Assembly (NCBI RefSeq): GCF_046630445.1
Contig: NC_092341.1
Location: 256,976,501 to 257,040,500 of the forward strand
Direction: 5' to 3'
DNA: 64,000 bases
Source: Rutidosis leptorrhynchoides
Taxonomy: Eukaryota; Streptophyta; Magnoliopsida; Asterales; Asteraceae
Each line of letters starts with the position of its first letter. Position 1 is the stretch's first letter. Under the pieces are notes generated by a model that had not been told where the DNA came from, searched no databases, and saw only the letters and a program-made list of their open reading frames with translations. Both the position numbers and the translations under genes were made by a program. Positions 11,567-22,249 of this stretch are shown in pieces.

Positions 11567-12470
11567 ATGCCTCCTCGCCGTGTACCAAGCCATGAAACAC
11601 CCGAACAAGCTCTACAACGGATTATAGCCACCGCTGTAGATGCGGCCATGGTCGGTCACTCATCCAACAACAATAACAATAACAACAACCACAACAACAA
11701 CAAAATGGAGCCGGTAATTCAAATAAGGGATGCTTCTATAAAGCTTTCATGGGGTGCATACCTCACACTTTCGATGGAACCGGGGGACCGGTTGTGCTCA
11801 CCTGATGGTTTGAGCAAACGGAAGCCGTCTTTAGCATAAGCGGTTGTCGGGACCAAGACAAGGTCAAGTACTCCACTCACACTTTCGCCGGTGTCGCTCT
11901 CACTTGGTGGAACACCTATGTGCAATCGGTGGGTACCGATGAAGCCCACGCCCTCTCTTGGGCTGATTTAAGGGAAAAGATGATCATCGAATATTTCCCT
12001 CGTGAAGAAACCCGAAGGCTCGAACAAGAGCTAAGAACTTTAAAAGCGGTTGGAAACGATCTCAAGGCCTACAATCAACGATTTTCCGAACTAGCCTTGA
12101 TGTGCCCAAACCTTGTAAACCCCGAATCTTTAAGGGTTGAACTTTACATGGATGGTCTTCCAAAGAGCATCAAACACAGAGTAATGTCATCCAAACCCAC
12201 TAATCATCAAGAAGCTTTGAACATGGCCCGCAAATTGATTGAAACGGTGGATGAAATCGTAGTACCGGCACCTAAGGCTGAGAATAAATCGGGTGGCAAC
12301 AAAAGAAAATGGGAAGCCACTCCATCAAGCAACAACACCAACAACTTCGCCAAGAAGCCTTTCACCTCCGACGGCAAGAAGGGTTATGCCGGAAACCTAC
12401 CTCTTTGCAACAAATGCAACAAGCATCACTTTGGTGAATGTGGCAAGCTAATTTGCCATCGATGATAAGG
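11567..12470 (+). pseudogene. gag: gag (capsid) of element C, broken
   Basis: The start is ATG at 11567 (MPPRRVPSHETPEQ). An asparagine tract lies at about 11665-11703. The frame then shifts near 11710-11735: the capsid motif TFDGTGGPVVLT is read in another frame and runs into a TGA at 11802 where arginine is expected. From 11814 the capsid core reads on (YSTHTFAGVALTWWNTYV) into the open frame 11920-12465 (LSWADLREKMIIEYFP, LKAYNQRFSELALMCP), which ends in a basic region and a first Cys/His cluster (CNKCNKHHFGEC). The order and motifs are standard Ty3 retrotransposon Gag. The lesions prevent a full-length product. Confidence 0.8.
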
Positions 12471-12509
12471 AATTGTTCATAAGGCCAACGAATGTAAACG
12501 TGCCGCCCC

Positions 12510-13116
12510 CGTCGCTCGAAAGGGGCCCAATGCACCAAAGACGGTCACTTGTTACGAATGTGGGCAAACAGGTCATTATAGAAATGCATGCCCAAAGAAG
12601 AAAGATAACCCCAATACGCGCTGCCGAGCTTTCAATATTAACACCGAGGAAGCCCGAGATGACAATGAACTAGTCACGGGTACGTTTCTTCTCAACAACA
12701 CTTATGTTACTTGTTTATTTGATTCGGGTGCCGACAAGAGTTTTGTATCCAAGACTTTGACTCATTCTTTTAGCACTCCACCACTTCCACTAGATACCAC
12801 TTATACCATTGAAGTGGCCAACGGGAAACTATTGAGTGCCGACAAATTTTATCGGGGGTGTACGTTAAACTTAATGGGTAAAGAGTTTGAAATTGACTTG
12901 ATACCTATAAAACTAGGGAGCTTTGATGTAATCATTGGTATGCATAGGCTAGCAAAAACGAAATCTCACATTCTTTGCGATCTTAAAGCGATTCAAATCC
13001 CTATCGAGAATGGTGAACCCTTTATTGTCTATGGCGATAAAAGTTGCACCGGACTCAACCTTGTCTCGTGCCTTAAGTTGAAAAGTACCTTCGTAAAGGT
13101 TGTTTCGCAATTCTAG
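12510..13116 (+). pseudogene. CCHC zinc knuckle and aspartic protease of element C
   Basis: One open frame holds the nucleocapsid zinc knuckle CYECGQTGHYRNAC (12550-12591) and then the retropepsin active-site motif LFDSGADKSFVS (about 12715-12750). Next come the usual beta-strand segments (IEVANGKLLSADKF and FDVIIGMHRLAK, the latter resembling the DVILGMDWL signature with Asp-Trp changed to His-Arg). The frame ends with TAG at 13114. The continuing pol sequence (FAILAHVKKVETDEK) is in a different frame, so a frameshift separates protease and reverse transcriptase. In an intact element this enzyme would cut the Gag-Pol polyprotein. Confidence 0.8.
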
Positions 13117-14063
13117 CCCACGTTAAGAAAGTTGAAACCGACGAGAAGCATATCGATGATGTGCCAATTGTTAGTGACTTTTCCGATGTATTTCCCGACG
13201 AATTGCCGGGACTTCCACCTCATCGACCGGTTGAATTCCAAATCGATCTTATTCCGAGAGCCACACCCATAGCACGTGCACCGTATAGACTTGCTCCATC
13301 CGAAATGCAAGAATTGCAAAGTCAAATACAAGAACTACTTGACCGTGGTTTTATCCAACCTAGCCATTCACCATGGGGCGCTCCGATTTTGTTTGTTAAA
13401 AAGAAAGATGGATCCCTATGAATGTGTATCGACTATCGTGAACTAAATAAATTGATGGTTAAGAACCGATATCCTCTTCCTCGCATCGATGGCCTCTTTG
13501 ATCAACTACAAGGATCTCGTGTATATTCGAAAATCGATCTCCGCTCAGGTTATCATCAATTAAGAGTTAAGGGGGAAGATGTCAAAACCGCTTTCCGGAC
13601 TCGTTATAGTAGTTATGAATTTCTTGTAATGCCATTTGATCTCACTAACGCACCGGTGATGTTCATGGACCTTATGAACCACGTGTGCAAACCGTATCTC
13701 GATAAATTCATTATTGTGTTCATCGATGACATCTTGGTCTATTCTAAAAGCGAAGAAGAACACGAACAACACCTTCGACTCATGCTCGAACTCTTGAGAC
13801 AAGAACGACTCTATGCCAAATTCTCCAAGTGCGAATTTTGGTTGAAGGAAGTTCAATTTCTTGGTCATGTTGTAGGTGATCAAGGTATTAAAGTCGATCC
13901 CGCAAAAATTGAAGCCATTAGAAAATGGGAGACCCCTACTACTCCTACCCACATTCGTCAATTCTTGGGTCTCGCCGGGTACTATCGTAGATTCATTGAA
14001 AACTTCTCTTTGGTTGCACGTCCTCTAACCGCGTTAACCCACAAGGAAAAGAAATTCATTTGA
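13117..14063 (+). pseudogene. Reverse transcriptase of element C, broken
   Basis: The protein similarity begins at the linker ([21 protein letters not shown]) and covers the whole RT fold. Motifs are [44 protein letters not shown], the catalytic [10 protein letters not shown] (about 13720-13750) and [14 protein letters not shown] at 13419-13421 replaces the codon between GSL and MCIDYRE, where arginine is usual. A second TGA at 14061 replaces tryptophan at the junction to RNase H. LTNAPVMF differs from the usual LTNAPA-F by one residue. The catalytic aspartates remain. Confidence 0.88.
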
Positions 14064-14918
14064 GCGACCGAGCAAGAATCCGTGTTTCAAATCTTGAAGA
14101 CAAAGCTAACCACCGCTCCTATCTTGTCACTTTCCGAAGGCAATGATGATTTTGTTGTATATTGCGTTGCCTCAAAACATGGTTTTGGGTGTGTATTGAT
14201 GCAACTAAAGAAAGTCATTGCTTATGCCTCTCGACAATTGAAAATTCATGAACGGAACTACACGACAAATGATCTCGAACTCGGAGCCGTTGTCTTTGCA
14301 CTTAAAATGTGGAGACACCATCTTTATGGAACCAAAAGTACCATCTTCGTCGATCACAAAAGCCTCCAACACATCTTCGATCAAAAACAACTAAACATGA
14401 GACAACGACGGTGGATTGAAACTTTAAACGATTATGATTGTGAGCTTCGTTACCATCCCGGGAAGGCAAACGTGGTAGCCGATGCCTTAAGTCGAAAAGA
14501 AAGAGCGGTGCCTCTTCGTGTCCGAGCTTTAAACATCACCATTCACACCAATCTCAATAGTCGAATTCGTGTAGCCCAAGATGAGGCTCTCAAGGATGAA
14601 AACATCTCTCTCGAACACTTGAACGTCCTCACCTCTCGATTCGAAGTTAAAGAAACCGGACTCCGATATTTCTCCGGAAGAATTTGGGTACCTAGTTATG
14701 GGGACCTACGAAGCCTTATTTTAGATGAAGCCCATAAGTCAAGGTATTCGATTCACCCCTATGCCAATAAGATGTACCACGACCTTAAGGAACAATATTG
14801 GTGGCCGAACATTAAAAGGGACGTCGCTACTTATGTTGGAAAATGCCTAACTTGCTCTAAAGTCAAAGCCGAACATCAAAGACCGTCCGGACTACTTCAA
14901 CAACCCAAAATCCCGTAA
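14064..14918 (+). pseudogene. RNase H and integrase N-terminus of element C
   Basis: The RNase H region reads [13 protein letters not shown], where the family has YCDAS, so the first catalytic aspartate is valine here. It continues with [24 protein letters not shown] and the helix [21 protein letters not shown]. Then comes the linker [15 protein letters not shown] and the integrase zinc-binding HHCC domain ([10 protein letters not shown], then [12 protein letters not shown]). The frame ends at TAA (14916-14918), where glutamate before WKW is expected. Confidence 0.85.
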
Positions 14919-15596
14919 TGGAAGTGGGAAAGGATAACGATAGATTTTATCACCAAACTACCAAAGACGGTTGGCGGTTATGATACTATTTGGGTTATTG
15001 TTGACCGTCTCACCAAATCCGCGCACTTCCTGGCCATGAAGGAAACCGACAACATGGAGAAACTCGCACAACTTTACATTAAAGAAATCGTAGCCTGTCA
15101 CGGTGTACCCTTATCGATTATTTCCGACCGAGATGGCCGTTTTGTTTCTAGATTTTGGCGTACTTTACAAGAAGCGTTGGGAACGCGATTAGACATGAGC
15201 ACCGCATACCATCCGCAAACCGACGGACAAAGCGAACTCACAATTCAAACCTTGGAAGACATGCTACGAGCTTGCGTTATCGACTTCGGAAAAGCTTGGG
15301 ACAAGCACTTGCCTCTCGCTGAATTCTCCTACAACAACAGTTACCACGCGAGTATTAACGCCGCACCATTCAAAGCATTATATGGCCGAAAATGTCGTTC
15401 ACCTCTTTGTTGGGCCGAAGTAGGCGACACACAAATCACTGGACCCGAACTCATTCATGAAACAACTGAGAAGATCGTTCAAATCCGAGATAGGCTTAGG
15501 ACGGCCCGAAGTTGTCAAAAGAGCTATACCGACAAAAGACGCAACGACCTTGAATTTCAATTCGGTGACCTCGTAATGTTAAAAGTCGCGCCTTGA
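14919..15596 (+). pseudogene. Integrase catalytic core of element C
   Basis: The first catalytic Asp lies in [19 protein letters not shown], read directly after the stop at 14916. The second is in [15 protein letters not shown], and the Glu is in [13 protein letters not shown]. Domain order and the DDE spacing fit Ty3 integrase. A TGA at 15594-15596 replaces the expected Trp in VAPWKG. Confidence 0.85.
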
Positions 15597-16031
15597 AAAG
15601 GTGTAATCCATTTCGGGAAACGCGGGAAGCTAAATCCACGGTATATTGGTCCTTTCGAAATCTTGGAGCGTGTTGGAACCGTTGCTTACCGTTTAGATCT
15701 TCCGCCTCAACTGAGCTCCGTTCATCCTACTTTCCATGTATCAAACTTGAAGATGTGTTTTGCTGAACCCGAACTCATCATCCCTCTCAAAGAACTTACT
15801 ATTGATGACAAACTTCATTTTGTGGAGGAACCGGTTGAAATTGTGGACACCTCCGTCAAGACACTAAAACAAAGTAAAATCCCCATCGTTAAGGTCCGTT
15901 GGAATGCCAAAAGGGGACTCGAGTTTACTTGGGAAAGGCAAGATCAAATGCAAAGGAAATACCCTCATTTATTCGTGGATCCTAAAACGCAAGATCTCGA
16001 GGAAGAAACAACGACTACTACGCCTACTTAA
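15597..16031 (+). pseudogene. Integrase C-terminus with chromodomain, element C
   Basis: The frame continues through the [19 protein letters not shown] motif typical of Ty3 integrases and [13 protein letters not shown]. It ends in a chromodomain-like module: [25 protein letters not shown] and [17 protein letters not shown]. In chromoviruses this module steers integration to marked chromatin. The stop at 16029-16031 is the natural end, just before the polypurine tract. Confidence 0.85.
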
Positions 16032-16066
16032 ATTTCGGGACGAAATTTCTTTTAAGGAGTAGGTAA
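16032..16066 (+). other. Polypurine tract region of element C
   Basis: It contains the motif AATTTCGGGACGAAATTTC, a near-perfect palindrome also present next to the PPT of the tandem complex and of the element at 60247. TTTTAAGGAGTAGGTA follows, directly before the LTR start TGTAATATCCCGGG. Confidence 0.8.
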
Positions 16067-17911
16067 TGTAATATCCCGGGTTTTTTTGTTTACCTTCCGT
16101 TATGTTATTTAAAGTCCGTTATAGAATTATAACATCTTCCGTTAATACGCATTTTAAAATATCTCGTTTAGGTAATTCACACACCCGCTTTTGAACTTGA
16201 AGGACTAAACTTTCCAAGAGGCAAAAGACTTGACTAGGTCAACTAGTCAACAAGTCTTCTCCTCCATTCATTCTCCTCTTTTCTCTCTTTTACTACTTCA
16301 ACTTTTCTCTCAACCTTCAAACAAAGAATCATCATCTATTTCAAATCGAGCAAGCATCAATCCAAATAAATTACATAATTGGAATCCTCGCATCTTCCTC
16401 TTCGAATCCATACCGATTACATCTCATTTGGGTAACTTTCTAAATACACTAGATTTTGTGTTCTTGATAATTTTAACTTATAGAAGTGTTAATTAGTGTC
16501 TATGGCTCAAGTCTAACATGATTATGTGATTTATATGCTCGATCTCGTTATTTTAGTGTAACTAGCATGAGCTTGAAAAGTGTGTGTTTGATCTTGAGTT
16601 TTGGATGATTAAATGTTGTAGATATGCTAAAGTGCAAGTATTAATTGTGTTACTAGCATCACTATCTTCATTTTGATGTGTAGGTTGATTAAGAAAACTT
16701 CAATAACATGATTTATGAGTTTATGATTTTTGGTTAGGGTTTGGTGGTCTTCAATGTAAATTTTGATGCCTTAAATGCTTGACAATGTTGCTTGTAAGCG
16801 TTTAGTTGCAATGTATGTTTAATTACCTTCGAAACGGCATATCATTTATGTAACATGGATCACCGAATCATGAAATGAGAGTTATGAACTTGGATGCAAT
16901 TAATGATGAGCATTAAATGCGGTTTTGGTTGTTGTAAGTGGTAGATTGATTGATGAAATGTATTTAGTTGTTTTCCTCGTCAAATTACCTTCCCAACGGT
17001 ATAAGATACATGTTTTGATTGTTTGCAGATCATAAATTGTGTTTGTTTGGGTTTTGGGTCGTGCACTTGTGCAATATCAGCAATCAGACCTGTGCACTGA
17101 TCTGGACGCCGTCCAAATTCCTGGACGCCATCCAGGCCTTCACATCTGGACGCTGTCCAGCTAATCTGGACGCCGTCCAGATGAACTGTCAGGTTCTGAT
17201 TTCGTTGGTCGTTTACTATTTAATTCTAACTATGCTACGCACCTCCGATTCACATGTAACTTGTTCTAACATGCTTATATATGATTAAAAACCTTAGAAA
17301 AATAGTTCGGGACCCGACCCGAACGTGTTGACTATTTCGTTGACTTTGACTCGACCAAAGTTGACTTTTGATCAAACTTTACCAATTACTTATGCAATCA
17401 TTCTAACTTGCTCTTATACTTGTATCTTGCATGAAACTTGACAAATTTGATTTGCATGCTAATTAATCGAGTCGTATCGAGCCATAGGACTAATTGAACA
17501 CTTTGACCGACCGTGTTTACCGATATTGACACAACCTATTTGTTTAGGTCAAGACTAGCAATTGTCCTTGCACATGTTTACTTGTGAAGTACTTTATTAC
17601 TCGTGCACTCAAGGTGAGATCATAGTCCCACTTTTACTCGTTTAAGCTTACATTTGGGATAAGAAAACATAAACGTTTCATTTTACAAAGTGAACACAAG
17701 TACGAAAACAAACATTCTACATACGAGTTAGAACAAAAATCCTCAATTCGATTATCATTAGTTACACTTGCCGGGTGTAAGCGAGAACTTATGTTGTATG
17801 GCCATATGGGTTTGACAAACCCTCATTCGGACGGTTCGCTACCGTTATTCGGATGAAATATATTTTCGAGAAACAGTGTATGTTCTAACACTATTGTGAT
17901 GGGGTTCTATG
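16067..17911 (+). repeat. 3' LTR of element C, first part
   Basis: It starts TGTAATATCCCGGG and is interrupted after the target site CTATG (17907-17911). The second part is 44477-44941, giving an LTR of about 2.3 kb. The palindromic iterons at 17102-17180 lie inside. Apart from these, no promoter or gene is recognised. Confidence 0.85.
17102..17180 (+). repeat. Four palindromic iterons CTGGACGCCGTCCAG
   Basis: Copies start at 17102, 17121, 17146 and 17166. The fourth is a perfect inverted repeat (CTGGACG-C-CGTCCAG); the others differ by one base. Spacing is 19 to 25 bp. The layout is like the CACTCGGTCGAGTG array in E1's LTR. Confidence 0.85.
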
Positions 17912-20900
17912 TGAAATGTCCCGTTCATATTGATTATAAACATTCCATATTAATTGATTTCGTTGCGAGATTTTGACCTCTATATGAGACATTTTTCAAA
18001 GACTGCATTCATTTTTAAAACAACCATAACTTTTATTTTATCAATAAAGGTTTCAAAAGCATTACGTAGATTATCAAATAATGATAATCTAAAATATACT
18101 GTTTACACACGACCATTACATAATGGTTTACAATAGAAATATATTACATCGACATATGTTTCTTAAATGCAGTTTTTACACAATATCATACAAACATGGA
18201 CTCCAAATCTTGTCCTTATTTTAGTATGCAACAGCGGAAGCTCTTAGTATTCACCTGAGAATAAACATGCTTTAAACGTCAACAAAAATGTTGGTGAGTT
18301 ATAGGTTTAACCTATATATATATATATATATCAAATCGTAACAATAGACCACAAGATTTCATATTTCAATACACATCCCATACATAGAGATAAAAATCAT
18401 TCATATGGTGAACACCTGGTAACCGACATTAACAAGATGCATATATAAGAATATCCCCATCATTCCGGGACACCATTCAGATATGATATAAATTTCGAAG
18501 TACTAAAGCATCCGGTACTTTGGATGGGGTTTGTTAGGCCCAATAGATCTATCTTTAGGATTCGCGTCAATTAGGGTGTCTGTTCCCTAATTCTTAGATT
18601 ACCAGAATTAATAAAAAGGGGCATATTCGATTTCAATAATTCAACCATAGAATGTAGTTTCACGTACTTGTGTCTATTTTGTAAATCATTTATAAAACCT
18701 GTATGTATTCTCATCCCAAAAATATTAGATTTTAAAAGTGGGACTATAACTCACTTTCACATATTTTTACTTCGTCGGGAAGTAAGACTTGGCCACTAGT
18801 CGATTCACGAACCTATAACAAATATGTACATATATATCAAAGTATATTCAAAATATATTTACAACACTTTTAATACATTTTGATGTTTTAAGTTTATTAA
18901 GTCAGATGTTCTCGTTAGTAACCTACAACTAGTTGTCCAACGTTAGATGTACAGAAAAAAATTGATATATATTATCTTGAATCAATCCACGACCCAGTGT
19001 ATACACGTCTCAGGCTAGATCACAACTCAAAGTATATATATTTTTGGAATCAACCTCAACCCTGTATAGCTAACTCCCATATTACTGCATATAGAGTGTC
19101 TATGGTTGTTCCAAATAATATATACACATGGGTCGATATGATATGTCAAAACATTTGCATACGTGTCTATGGTATCCCAAGATTACATAATATATTAGAA
19201 TACATGTATAATACAATATAAGTTAGCTAGGATATGATTAATATAGATTTGTTACCAATTTTTACGTTGTTACAACAAGAAAAATTATCCAATATTGTTT
19301 TACCCATAACTTCTTCATTTTAAATCCGTTTTGAGTTAATAAAATTGCTATGGTTTCATATTGAACTCTATTTTATGAATCTAAATAGAAAAAGTATAGG
19401 TTTATAGTCGGAAATATAAGTTACAAGTCGTTTTTGTAAAGGTAGTCATTTCGGTCGAAAGAACGACGTCTAGATGACCATTTTAGAAAACATACTTCCA
19501 CTTTGAGTTTAATCATGATTTTTGGATATAGTTTCATGTTCATAATAAAAATCATTTTCCCAGAAGAACAACTTTTAAATCAAAGTTTATCATAGTTTTT
19601 AATTAACTAACCCAAAACAGCCCGCGGTGTTACTACGACGGCGTATGTCCGGTTTTACAGTGTTCTTCGTGTTTCCAGGTTTTAAATCATTAAGTTAGCA
19701 TATCATATAGATATAGAACATGTGTTTAGTTGATTTTAAAAGTCAAGTTAGAACGATTAACTTTTGTTTGCGAACAAGTTTAGAATTAACTAAACTATGT
19801 TCTAGTGATTACAAGTTTAAAACCTTCGAATAAGATAGCTTTATATGTATGAATCGAATGATGTTATGAACATCATTACTACCTCAAGTTTTCTGGATAA
19901 AGCTACTGGAAATGAGAAAAATAGATCTAGCTTCAAAGGATCCTTGGATGGCTTGAAAGTTCTTGAAGCAGAATCATGATACGAAAACAAGTTCAAGTAA
20001 GATTTCCACCCGAAATAAGATTGTTATAGTTATAGAAATTGAATCAAAGTTTGAATATGAGTATTACCTTGTATTATAAAGATATCTTACTGTAAATAAG
20101 AAAGATTTCTTGAGGTTGGATGATCACTCTACAAGATTGGAAGTAAGCTAGCAAACTTGGAAGTATTCTTGATTTTATGAAACTAGAACTTGTAGAATTT
20201 ATGAAGAACACTTAGAACTTGAAGATAGAACTTGAGAGAGATCAATTAGATGAATAAAATTGAAGAATGAAAGTGTTTGTAGGTATTTTTGGTCGTTGGT
20301 GTATGGATTAGATATAATGGATATGTAATTTTATTTTCATGTAAATAAGTCATGAATGATTACTCATATTTTTGTAATTTTATGAGATATTTCATGCTAG
20401 TTGCCAAATGATGGTTCTCACATGTGTTAGGTGGCTCACATGGTCTGCTAAGATCTGATCATTGGAGTGTATATACCAATAGTACATACATCTAAAAGCT
20501 GTGTATTGTACGAGTACGAATACGGGTGCATACGAGTAGAATTGTTGATGAAACTGAACGAGGATGTAATTGTAAGCATTTTTGTTAAGTAGAAGTATTT
20601 TGATAAGTGTCTTGAAGTCTTTCAAAAGTGTATGAATACATATTAAAACACTACATGTATATAAATTTTAACTGAGTCGTTAAGTCATCGTTAGTCGTTA
20701 CATGTAAGTGTTGTTTTGAAACCTTTAGGTTAACGATCTTGTTAAATGTTGTTAACCCATTGTTTATTAAATCAAATGAGATGTTAAATTATTACATTAT
20801 CATGATATCATGATGTATTAATATATCTTAATATGATATATATACATTAAATGTCGTTACAACGATAATCGTTACATATATGTCTCGTTTCAAAATCATT

Positions 20901-21203
20901 AAGTTAGTAGTCTTGTTTTTACATATGTAGTTCATTGATAATATACTTAATGATATGTTTACTTATCATAATATCATGTTAACTATATATATATATCCAT
21001 ATATATGTCATCATATAGTTTTTACAAGTTTTAACGTTCGTGAATCGCCGGTTAACTTGGGTGGTCAATTGTCTATATGAAACCTATTTCAATTAATCAA
21101 GTCTTAACAAGTTTGATTGTTTAACATGTTGGAAACACTTAATCATGTAAATAACAATTTCATTTAATATATATATAAACATGGAAAAGTTCGGGTCACT
21201 ACA
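17912..21203 (-). repeat. Left LTR of the tandem complex (3' LTR of unit A)
   Basis: A 3.3 kb LTR. On the element strand it begins TGTAGTGACCCGAAC (21203 downward) and ends GGGACATTTCA (17912). It holds the conserved hairpin at 18280-18293, a short TA run near 18310 and a GC-rich island near 19620. Open frames here recur in the sister LTRs on both strands, reflecting recent copying rather than coding. Confidence 0.9.
18280..18293 (-). other. Conserved LTR hairpin, A-T variant
   Basis: On the element strand this reads CAACA-TTTT-TGTTG, again a perfect 5-bp stem with a TTTT loop. The identical element is found at 28143-28156, 32244-32257 and 41462-41475. Confidence 0.7.
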
Positions 21204-21239
21204 GTACCTACCCGTTAAATAAATTTCGTCCCGAAATTT
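21204..21239 (-). other. Polypurine tract region of unit A
   Basis: On the minus strand AATTTCGGGACGAAATTTA is followed by TTTAACGGGTAGGTAC and then the LTR start TGTAGTGACC. An equivalent copy adjoins the middle LTR at 31076-31110. Confidence 0.8.
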
Positions 21240-21751
21240 TAAGCAATTGGAGGTGTTGACGTATCTTCTGGAAATAAATGAGGGTATTTCTTCTTCATCT
21301 GATCTTCTCATTCCCAGGTGAACTCGGGTCCTCTACGAGCATTCCATCAAACCTTAACAATTGGTATCTTGTTTTGTTTATGTCTTTTAACCTCACGATC
21401 CATTATTTCGACGGGTTCTTCGATGAATTGAAGTTTTTCGTTGATTTGGATTTCATCTAACGGAATAGTGAGATCTTCTTTAGCAAAACATTTCTTCAAA
21501 TTCGAGACGTGGAAAGTGTTATGTACAGCCACGAGTTGTTAAGGTAACTCAAGTCGGTATGCTACTGGCCCGACACGATCAATAATCTTGAATGGTCCAA
21601 TATACCTTGGATTTAATTTCCCTCGTTTACTAAATCGAACAACACCTTTCCAAGGTGCAACCTTAAGCATGACCATCTCTCCAATTTCAAATTCTATATC
21701 TTTTCTTTTAATGTCGGCGTAGCTCTTTTGTCGACTTTGGGCGGTTTTCAA
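21240..21751 (-). pseudogene. Integrase C-terminus with chromodomain, unit A
   Basis: Minus-strand reading begins with the basic region ([15 protein letters not shown]), then [19 protein letters not shown] and a TAA near 21539. It continues with [14 protein letters not shown] and the chromodomain-like segment ([29 protein letters not shown]). A TGA at 21308-21310 interrupts it after TWE, and unit B has the same stop. In element C an arginine codon stands there. Reading on past the stop gives the expected end (KKKYPHLFPEDTSTPP), with a natural stop at 21240. Confidence 0.82.
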
Positions 21752-22249
21752 CCGTTGTTGAATTTGGATGATCTTCTCGGTAGTTTCTTGTATTATCTCC
21801 GGACCCGTAATCTATCTATCCCCATCTTCACTCTAACAAATCGGAGACCTGCACTTTCTACCATAAAGTGCTTCAAATGGCGACATCTCAATGCTTGAAT
21901 GATAGCTGTTGTTGTAGGAAAATTATGCTAACGGTAGATGTCGATCCCAACTGTTTTCGAAATCAATAACACATGTTCGTAGCATGTCTTCAAGCATTTG
22001 TATCATCCTTTCGCTCTGCCCATCAGTTTGTGGATGATAGGTAGTACTCATGTCTAGACGAGTTCCTAATGCTTGCTGTAATGTCTGCCAGAATCTTGAA
22101 ATAAATCTGCCATCCCTATCAGAGATAATAGAGATTGGTATTCCATGTCTGGAGATGACTTCCTTCAAATACAGTCGTGCTAACTTCTCCATCTTGTCAT
22201 CTTCTCTTATTGGCAGGAAGTGTGCTGATTTGGTGAGACGATCAACTAT
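21752..22249 (-). pseudogene. Integrase catalytic core, unit A (broken)
   Basis: On the minus strand the core motifs are [15 protein letters not shown] and [13 protein letters not shown], the second Asp and the Glu of the DDE triad. Downstream, stops near 21812 and 21835 replace Gln and Trp codons that are intact in unit B. The uninterrupted target sequence at 21985-22000 shows that the solo LTR of unit B is absent here. Confidence 0.82.

Noticed and set aside
17102..17180. CRISPR-like repeat array
   Set aside because: Units are palindromic, spacers are 4-10 bp and similar, and the setting is a plant LTR.
17954..19221. 60-, 71- and 74-codon plus-strand frames repeated in the LTRs (for example 17954-18136 and 18997-19221, with copies near 27818, 28854, 41136 and 42228)
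   Set aside because: They are antisense to the element and recur only because the LTRs are recent copies; no domain is seen.
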